Part shown: piece by piece, positions 54,188 to 60,036 of the stretch | How positions within the stretch are numbered: the stretch's first letter is position 1 | Layout: every line of letters starts with the position of its first letter | NCBI GenBank assembly: GCA_004524515.1 | Contig: SDNV01000003.1 | Coordinates: forward strand, 1 to 61,932 | From: Promethearchaeota archaeon | GTDB lineage: Archaea; Asgardarchaeota; Lokiarchaeia; Sigynarchaeales; SOKP01 | Direction of reading: 5' to 3' | DNA: 61,932 nucleotides | Translations under genes and position numbers: made by a program | Notes under the pieces: model-generated | Told to the model about the DNA's origin: nothing | Database searches by the model: none | The model's input: the letters and a program-made list of their open reading frames with translations, nothing else

Positions 54188-55837
54188 ATGGCCGTAACCT
54201 ACATGCGTAAATTGGAAGAAGAACCAGAAACTTACGATTCAAAATTTACAGCTCTTACAAAGGGAGTAAATCTTAAAGTTCAAGAGTGGATATTGGATCG
54301 TATTCAGGATTCCCAATTAATACTCGAGGTAGGTTGTGGCACTGGCACTCTTGCGAAGAAAATGGCAATAAAAGGTAATAATGTAATTGCAATTGATAAG
54401 AACTTTCAAATGATTAATTATGCTATGCAAAATTATCCTTCTGAAGCGAATGTTGATCTTTTGTATCAAATAGGAACACTTAAGGAATTTCCAGTCGAAA
54501 AGAGCTCAAAGGATATAATTATCAGTACTTTTATGTTATCAGAACTTAGACCTCTTGAGCAACAAATATTTTTGCGAAAGGCATGGGACATATTGAAGCC
54601 AAATGGGCGATTAATATTAGCTGCTGAATTTATTCCATCAAAATTTTGGAAGTTAATTTTTAAAATAAAGCGTTGGTGGTTTAAAAAAAAATTGCGAAGG
54701 CTCCGATTAAAAACTACCTTTCTCATAAAATGGTTTATTAATTATATCGAACCAATCGGCTTTAAAATTAATGCACAAAAAACATGGAAACACGGATCAA
54801 TAAAAGCTATGGAATTAGTTAAGGTTGGTGATATTCCAGGATATTACTGCCCCAAACCTAAAAGCTTTAAAGGGATCCACTCTCAACTAAGGATTTATCG
54901 ATGTTTGTTCACAGGCCAAATTGATCGAGTTCCAATAGAACCGGGAATCTATCAATCAGGAAATCCAGATGAACATTCGCCAATAATAGTTACTGCAAAT
55001 TATGAATATACATATATTAAAGTAATGCGCAATCTAAAAGGGCTTGACGCATGGGTTTTATGTGTTGATTCTAATGGAATAAATGTATGGTGTGCTGCTC
55101 GTGGAAATGATTTTGGTAATATGCAATTACTTGAAGCTGTTGAGGCAACTGGAATTCATAATCTTACACAGAAAAAATTTTTAATACTCCCCCAACTCTC
55201 TGCTGGTGGTGTTGCTATACCACAATTGCCTAAAAATACAGAAGAATTTCCATTTAAAATTGTTTATGGTCCAGTCTGGTCCAAAGATATTCCGAACTAT
55301 ATTAAAGAAAGACCGAAACAAAAACTAGATAAGATGAAACTTGCCAGATTCTCGATTTCCCATCGTATCAGGGCAGGAATAACGCATACAACATTTCTCT
55401 TGAGAAAAATATTTCTTTTGCCATTAATAGCAATAGTATTTTTACTACTAGCATTAAATTGGTCAAATAAACTATGGTGGATAGGTGAAATATTCATTTG
55501 GATTATATTAACAAATATGCTTATTGCGTGTTTATTACCTATATCAAACTTCACAAGAAGATTTATTATTAAAAGTGTTTTCTTTGGAATCCTAAATGTA
55601 ATAATTTTAGGAGGGATCTCTTGGATATTACATCAATCATTTCTTTTTATTCTATGGAATTTGAGCTTTTATTTTTGGATCGCGTTTTTTTCTACAATGT
55701 CTTTTAGCGGATATACAATGTCAACCAGTCCTAGAGAGATTCAAACAGAATACCTATTATTTTCGCGAATCAATAAAGTTTTACTAACTATAAGTTTAAT
55801 TTTTTTAGCATTTGGAGTAATATTTTATATAATTTAA
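54188..55837 (+). CDS. Class I methyltransferase fused to an HgcA-like corrinoid membrane protein
   Basis: Residues ~20-215 are a SAM-dependent methyltransferase (LILEVGCGTGTLAKKM, then IIISTFMLSEL). Residues ~245-395 match the HgcA corrinoid domain: NVWCAARGNDFG (299-310) holds the Cys302 that would ligate cobalt, followed by TGIHNL, FLILPQLSAGGVA and VYGPVWSKDIPNYI. Five membrane helices fill ~405-548, as in HgcA. The motif differs from canonical N(V/I)WCA(A/G)GK by having Arg-Gly for Gly-Lys, so Hg methylation is not certain. The methyltransferase could load the corrinoid methyl group from SAM, replacing the separate methyl donor. AGGTGG precedes the ATG. Confidence 0.82.
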   Translation: MAVTYMRKLEEEPETYDSKFTALTKGVNLKVQEWILDRIQDSQLILEVGCGTGTLAKKMAIKGNNVIAIDKNFQMINYAMQNYPSEANVDLLYQIGTLKEFPVEKSSKDIIISTFMLSELRPLEQQIFLRKAWDILKPNGRLILAAEFIPSKFWKLIFKIKRWWFKKKLRRLRLKTTFLIKWFINYIEPIGFKINAQKTWKHGSIKAMELVKVGDIPGYYCPKPKSFKGIHSQLRIYRCLFTGQIDRVPIEPGIYQSGNPDEHSPIIVTANYEYTYIKVMRNLKGLDAWVLCVDSNGINVWCAARGNDFGNMQLLEAVEATGIHNLTQKKFLILPQLSAGGVAIPQLPKNTEEFPFKIVYGPVWSKDIPNYIKERPKQKLDKMKLARFSISHRIRAGITHTTFLLRKIFLLPLIAIVFLLLALNWSNKLWWIGEIFIWIILTNMLIACLLPISNFTRRFIIKSVFFGILNVIILGGISWILHQSFLFILWNLSFYFWIAFFSTMSFSGYTMSTSPREIQTEYLLFSRINKVLLTISLIFLAFGVIFYII

Positions 55838-55878
55838 AATAAAGAATTAAAAAGAATAAAACTATAAAAAAGATTAAT

Positions 55879-56190
55879 ATGACACAATTAAAAGCAAATA
55901 AGATTTCATGTTGCGCTCCTCAAGCAATAAAACTTCCTCGTATTTTTATTAGTGTTTCTGCGTGTATAGGATGTGGATTATGTGGAGAAGTGTGTCCTTT
56001 CGGACTACCTCAACCAGTTAATTCTGGAAAATATGGAATAGCACATCCAGAATTGTGTACTGAATGTAGTGCTTGTTTTAGAAACTGCCCTACTCAAGCT
56101 ATTATGATGCAGGAACAGAAAGGATGTGGTTGTTTGTGGGATGCTCGTCAAAGAGCAAAAAATCCGCAACAGAACTCCTGTTGTGGTTAA
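55879..56190 (+). CDS. HgcB-like 2[4Fe-4S] ferredoxin
   Basis: Two cluster motifs are clear: CIGCGLCGEVCP (Cys29, 32, 35, 39) and CTECSACFRNCP (Cys60, 63, 66, 70). The extra CCAPQ at the start, KGCGCLWDA (Cys83, 85) and the C-terminal SCCG match the extra Cys of HgcB, thought to bind the metal substrate and donate electrons to the corrinoid protein. It follows the HgcA-like gene by 41 bases, as in hgcAB. Confidence 0.85.
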   Translation: MTQLKANKISCCAPQAIKLPRIFISVSACIGCGLCGEVCPFGLPQPVNSGKYGIAHPELCTECSACFRNCPTQAIMMQEQKGCGCLWDARQRAKNPQQNSCCG

Positions 56191-56252
56191 ATTGGAATTT
56201 AATGTAGGAAATAAATTAATTGAATTTAATACAAAATTTAAAAGGTAATTAT

Positions 56253-56642
56253 ATGGAAGAAAAAGATATAAATAAGATTGAAAATCCTTGTTGTACACCC
56301 GGTACAACCTGCTGTGCAAGTCCTAACTCTGATATCAAAAATGATACAATTAAAAAATTAATTAGTAACCCGTTAGATCCAGAAAAATTAAATATTGATA
56401 TATATGTTCCTATGGATGCATGTGCGTGTGAATGGTCTCAATTCATGAATTTAGTGTTCTCTGTGCTAACACCCTATATAAAATATATTAAACACGAAAC
56501 TAAAAATTTAAATTCTGAGGAAGCACATAGACTTAACCTACGCAGTAAATGTGTAATAGTTGATGGTGAAAAGAAATTTACAACATCATATGCTCTTAAA
56601 AAAGATTTACCTAAGCTATTAAAAGAAAAAGGTTTAATTTAA
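56253..56642 (+). CDS. Cys-rich thioredoxin-like protein of the organometal operon
   Basis: ATG 56253 is preceded by AAGGT with 7-base spacing, giving 129 residues. The N-terminal NPCCTPGTTCC is metal-binding in character. The core YVPMDACACEWSQFMNLVF and SKCVIVDGEKKFTTSYALKKDLPKLL has a thioredoxin-like look, with a Cys pair at the first helix and the late KLLKEKGLI helix. The family is unnamed by me; a related thiol carrier has been associated with metal operons. A role in carrying the metal(loid) or reducing it is inference from Cys content and context. Confidence 0.6.
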   Translation: MEEKDINKIENPCCTPGTTCCASPNSDIKNDTIKKLISNPLDPEKLNIDIYVPMDACACEWSQFMNLVFSVLTPYIKYIKHETKNLNSEEAHRLNLRSKCVIVDGEKKFTTSYALKKDLPKLLKEKGLI

Positions 56643-56678
56643 ATTCTCTTTAAATCAAGCTTGCTGGAGGTAATTAAA

Positions 56679-57149
56679 ATAAAAAGAGTTAATTTTGATA
56701 TTAGTCTACCAATTAAAGGAATGCAAAAGGGTAAAAAATACAAAGTTGAATTAAACGACGATGCTACATTTTTAGAAGCTTTAGCGATGGTTGACAAACA
56801 GGAACTTGAGAATCCACAAGGATCGCTTTTTCCAATAAACGAAGGATACATACATAATTATTTGCAGCTATTTGTTAATCTTGAAGATAACTATATTTAC
56901 GATGATGTAGGGATATATGCCTATGGTCCAGATGAGAATGGACTTATGAGAAAATTTAACCCAATCAGAGACAATGTGGAATTTAATGTATATCCTGACA
57001 GTGTAATTCAATTACAACCCGATGTTGGGTGTTGATGAGAAAAAGTGAAGAATAGACTGGATATTGGAACATTTAAGACAGTTCTGCGCAAAAAATATGG
57101 TAAGGAAAATAAAATCTTTGCTCATTACTTTAAAAAAAAAGAAATATAA
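56679..57149 (+). CDS. MoaD-like protein with tandem UGA, candidate selenoprotein
   Basis: A beta-grasp ubiquitin-like protein (VNFDISLPIKGMQKGKKYKV, ending VIQLQPDVGC) is read up to two adjacent UGA codons at 57033-57038. The same frame then stays open for 36 codons (EKVKNRLDIGTFKTVLRKK and on) to TAA 57147-57149, directly before a SECIS-like hairpin. If both UGA are selenocysteine, the chain is 156 residues with Sec119-Sec120 after Gly-Cys. If not, it ends at the classical position with GC. GGAGGT (56666-56671) gives ideal spacing to ATA 56679; TTG 56661 is the conventional start. Its job may be as a thiol/selenol carrier for the upstream corrinoid system. Confidence 0.55.
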
Positions 57150-57218
57150 TATTTTGAATGATGTCTTTCAAAAAATCTTAGTGAAAGATGGACAATAGGA
57201 TTGCCTCCTAATATTATA
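57145..57218 (+). promoter_or_regulatory. SECIS-like element A
   Basis: The hairpin has ATGA (57158-57161), a 9-pair stem (57162-57170 with 57182-57190), an A-rich apical loop AAAAATCTTAG (57171-57181), and GA (57191-57192). This is the eukaryotic SECIS core: UGA/GA quartet with unpaired adenines above. A second hairpin TAGGA/TCCTA (57196-57210) and a possible closing stem (57145-57153 with 57210-57218) complete it. It starts right at the TAA of the MoaD-like frame. Element B is about 85% identical, with paired changes in the stem. Confidence 0.65.
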
Positions 57219-57295
57219 GATTAAAGTACAAATTTTTTAATATTTGCTATATTATTTGGCTTTTATAGAATTGTAAAGGATTAGAAGTGATTAAC

Positions 57296-57514
57296 ATGAA
57301 TGAATTGGAGTCAGAAAGTAATGTTAAATGTCCACATTGTGGATATATGAATACCCTTAAAATACCTAAAGAACAGTGAATAATGTGGACTAGTTGTCAA
57401 GGATGCAACAAAGCTATATGGGGTCATGAAAATCCTCATGGATGAGATTGAATATTTTGTACTTATGGAGATGTGCCTTGACTACATATTCAAGAAAAAA
57501 TGGCTAATAAATAA
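57296..57514 (+). CDS. GDCCVxC-type selenoprotein with four UGA codons
   Basis: ATG 57296 opens a 72-residue frame with in-frame UGA at residues 28, 50, 52 and 62 and no TAA or TAG before the end. With UGA as Sec (U): Cys12/Cys15 (KCPHCG), P...Q-U28, Cys34/Cys37 (SCQGC), G-U50-D-U52-IFC and GDVP-U62-LHIQ. From memory, the small GDCCVxC (seleno)protein family has Cys at three of these places: the residue after its Pro/Asp segment, in GDCCVFC, and in VPC-PPIQ. That makes readthrough as Sec far more likely than a decayed gene. Elsewhere UGA is a normal stop. SECIS-like element B begins three bases after the TAA. Function: probably metal(loid) or redox binding in the operon. Confidence 0.75.
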
Positions 57515-57516
57515 AA

Positions 57517-57586
57517 TATTTTGGATGAGATCTTTCAAAAAATCTTAGTGAAAGATTGACACTAGGACTGCTTCCTATAAAAAATA
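57517..57586 (+). promoter_or_regulatory. SECIS-like element B
   Basis: ATGA (57525-57528), a 9-pair stem (57529-57537 with 57549-57557), the same 11-base loop (57538-57548), GA (57558-57559), then hairpin TAGGA/TCCTA (57563-57577). Against element A the stem changes at its base while pairing is kept (TG/TG becomes GA/TT), and the second loop changes (TTGCC versus CTGCT). Such paired variation supports a folded RNA. TATTTT (57517-57522) can pair with AAAATA (57581-57586). Confidence 0.65.
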
Positions 57587-57632
57587 AACTAAAAATTAAA
57601 AATTTGTAGTATATTACTCAATCTGAAAAATT

Positions 57633-58607
57633 ATGGATTTTTTCTCTCATTTTTTAATAGGCATTTTTATTGCTATTTTTGCATTAAGTTCGTTAGGTGA
57701 AGACTTTGTTATTTTAGCAGCTGTTATGGCATTTTTACCTGACTTTGATATCTTTTTAGAATTTTTTCGCTCAATCCGAAAGTCAAAATTATTAACTCAT
57801 AAAGGTGTTTCACATTCATTTTTTTCTGCTTTTATCATTTCCGCAATTTCGGGATTAATCTTTTCCTTAATTACCGGATTATCATTTATCTTGGCCTGGT
57901 TGGTGGGCTTTATTTTTTATAGTCTCCATGTTGTTCTTGATGGTTTAGCTGCGTCTAAAATTCCTTTATTTTACCCCTTTTCTAAAAAAAGATTTCGCTT
58001 TTTTATCGATCGAGCTATTAATCCCTATTTAGCTCTAACATCTGGCATAATTATAATATTCTATATGATAGTTTATAATATTTCTCCAGAAATCTACTAT
58101 TCAAATCTAACTAATTATCTATTAGTTTTTTATTTATGTTATTTAGCTTATAGATTCCTCAGTAGACTTTGGATTCAAGGCCGATTACCAAAAAATTTTA
58201 TGATGATTCCCGGAGTACTGCCCTTTACTTATTATGTTTATGAAAATCATAATTCTGATACCAAATTATCCTTTAAATTAACTAAAAATTACCAATTCTC
58301 TTCAAAAAAGATTGATATCTTACAAACCGAGATTCCGTTTAATTCGGAAGAAATGGAATTTTTCGAACTGGCAAAAAGTTTGAGCGAAAATTATATATTT
58401 TTTTCTAAATGGGAAGCTGTCATGCCAATGATATGGAATAATGAATATTGGATTACAGTGTTGCTATTTTTAGCTGAAAGTTATGCTTCTGGTTCTGCTT
58501 ATTCTTTCGAGGTAGTATTTGATAAAAAATCAAAAAGGGTTATTCATAAATCCGATGGATTTGGATATGTCTTGGATAAATATAATGAAATTCAAAAAAA
58601 GCATTAA
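57633..58607 (+). CDS. YdjM-type membrane metal-dependent hydrolase (DUF457)
   Basis: The 324-residue protein has four to six membrane helices and the His/Asp set of the family: His6 (DFFSHFLIG), FLPDFD, LTHKGVSHSF, and SLHVVLDGLA. These residues suggest a metal-dependent phospholipase or hydrolase in the membrane. The C-terminal ~120 residues are soluble and mixed alpha/beta. The exact activity is unknown. Confidence 0.72.
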   Translation: MDFFSHFLIGIFIAIFALSSLGEDFVILAAVMAFLPDFDIFLEFFRSIRKSKLLTHKGVSHSFFSAFIISAISGLIFSLITGLSFILAWLVGFIFYSLHVVLDGLAASKIPLFYPFSKKRFRFFIDRAINPYLALTSGIIIIFYMIVYNISPEIYYSNLTNYLLVFYLCYLAYRFLSRLWIQGRLPKNFMMIPGVLPFTYYVYENHNSDTKLSFKLTKNYQFSSKKIDILQTEIPFNSEEMEFFELAKSLSENYIFFSKWEAVMPMIWNNEYWITVLLFLAESYASGSAYSFEVVFDKKSKRVIHKSDGFGYVLDKYNEIQKKH

Positions 58608-58608
58608 T

Positions 58609-58767
58609 TTATTCTTTAGATAAAGATTCTTGAGCTTTATTTCTAAAATATAATAATATCTTAAGAATAACATACACTCCAATCAAAATAATTCCGATTG
58701 CTCCAATTATCATTAAAAAATACGCAGCTCCAAGGTCTCCCTCAAATCTTATCGTATCTAATATCAT
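58609..58767 (-). CDS. 52-residue single-span membrane protein
   Basis: MILDTIRFEGDLGAAYFLMI opens a chain with one hydrophobic helix (about residues 15-42) and a basic/acidic C-terminal tail (YFRNKAQESLSKE). It converges on the YdjM-type gene with no gap beyond the stop codons. There is no good ribosome-binding site, so the evidence is the clean frame and its composition. It resembles the small hydrophobic proteins common near archaeal membrane genes. Confidence 0.45.
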   Translation of the reverse strand: MILDTIRFEGDLGAAYFLMIIGAIGIILIGVYVILKILLYFRNKAQESLSKE

Positions 58768-58859
58768 CGTTTTTTATTAAGGTGTAAAGTTTCAAGTTTA
58801 ATAATTGAGTTATAATTAATATATAATATATAGCAACAAGATAAAAGAACTTCACTTTT

Positions 58860-59453
58860 ATGTTAGAAAATGAAATGCTTTTAAAAATTAGGCATTTTGC
58901 ACTTGAAAACTCGGAGAACAATGACATCCATGGATTTTCTCATGTCGAGCGGGTATATAATACATGTGTTAAAATTGGTCAAAAATTAAATGCTAACATG
59001 AAAGTGTTAAAAATAGCGGCTCTGCTTCATGATATAGGCAGAATAGATGAAAAAGCAGATAATCTTAAAAGAAATCATGCGGAAATTTCTGCCATAAAAG
59101 CGAAGGAACATTTAACTATAAATAATTATAATCTTTCTGAAAAAGAGTTAGATGATATAATTCATTCAATCAAAGTTCATTCCTTTTCCAATAGTATATC
59201 TCCTCTTACTTTGGAGGCAAAAATCCTATCAGATGCGGACAAATTAGATGCTATTGGCGCTATAGGGATATATCGTACAATAGGCTTCACATTACAAAAT
59301 CACGGGGGAATGGATCAAATAATTGAACATTTGGAAAATAAAATTCTAAAACTAAAAGACCAAATGAACTTAGATTATTCAAAAAAATTAGCTAAAAATC
59401 GTCATAAAATTGTGTTAAATTTTTATAAAAAATTAAAAAAAGAGAAAGCATAA
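58860..59453 (+). CDS. HD-domain phosphohydrolase
   Basis: HGFSHVERV (His28), LLHDIGR (His57, Asp58) and SDADKLDAIGAIG supply the H...HD...D metal site of the HD superfamily. The length of 197 fits the small YedJ/RdnA-type enzymes that cleave phosphoesters in nucleotides. The substrate is unknown. It converges on the ferredoxin gene, four bases apart. Confidence 0.85.
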   Translation: MLENEMLLKIRHFALENSENNDIHGFSHVERVYNTCVKIGQKLNANMKVLKIAALLHDIGRIDEKADNLKRNHAEISAIKAKEHLTINNYNLSEKELDDIIHSIKVHSFSNSISPLTLEAKILSDADKLDAIGAIGIYRTIGFTLQNHGGMDQIIEHLENKILKLKDQMNLDYSKKLAKNRHKIVLNFYKKLKKEKA

Positions 59454-59457
59454 ATTT

Positions 59458-60036
59458 TTATAATTTTCTTCTTGGCATAGGGGGGCAATAAAAAATTGAT
59501 GGTTCAGTGCCCGCTTCTGGTTTTAATTTGAAGGTTTCTCTATTTTTAACTATTTGAGAAACTTCACTATTGGGGTCATTAAAATCACCAAAATATATTG
59601 CTTGTCCTTCACAACAGATTACACAGAACGGATCTAACCCTTTGTCGATTCGGTGGACACAAAGATGGCATTTTTCGATGATGTTATTTTGTTCGTTAAA
59701 GTGTATTACATTATAAGGGCAGGCGTTTAGGCATGCTTGACATCCGTCACAATTCTCTTCAATTAAAATCACTGGTCCATCCTCTCTTTTTACGAGAGCG
59801 TCATTAGGACAAACGCCTACGCAAGGAGGATTAGAACAATGATTACAAAGACGAGGTAACCATTCCATTTTTAAATCGGGGAATTTACCTGAAGGAGTAT
59901 CTTTTTGAGTAACATTTAAGGTTTCAACTTGAATCCAATGACTTGTTGAATTATTCTCAATTTTACACGCTACTGTACATGCTTCACATCCTATACATCT
60001 TTCTTGATCAATAACTAAACCTAACCTTTTATTCAT
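59458..60036 (-). CDS. Four-cluster ferredoxin subunit of a molybdopterin oxidoreductase
   Basis: Four 4Fe-4S motifs are visible: RCIGCEACTVAC (Cys14-24), LCNHCSNPPCVGVCP, CDGCQACLNACP and CHLCVHRIDKG..CVICC. This is the DmsB/NrfC-type electron-transfer subunit. The start codon and the upstream molybdopterin gene's stop overlap by one base, so the two are translationally coupled and form a complex. Confidence 0.88.
   Translation of the reverse strand: MNKRLGLVIDQERCIGCEACTVACKIENNSTSHWIQVETLNVTQKDTPSGKFPDLKMEWLPRLCNHCSNPPCVGVCPNDALVKREDGPVILIEENCDGCQACLNACPYNVIHFNEQNNIIEKCHLCVHRIDKGLDPFCVICCEGQAIYFGDFNDPNSEVSQIVKNRETFKLKPEAGTEPSIFYCPPMPRRKL

Noticed and set aside
54188..55837. CdhD/acetyl-CoA synthase corrinoid subunit
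   Set aside because: Membrane helices at the C-terminus, the Asn-Val-Trp-Cys cap motif and the following HgcB-like ferredoxin fit HgcA, not CdhD.
57296..57514. Decayed gene (pseudogene) or UGA-as-Trp genetic code
   Set aside because: Three of four UGA match family Cys positions, no TAA or TAG interrupts, UGG is also used for Trp in the frame, and UGA is a normal stop elsewhere in the window.
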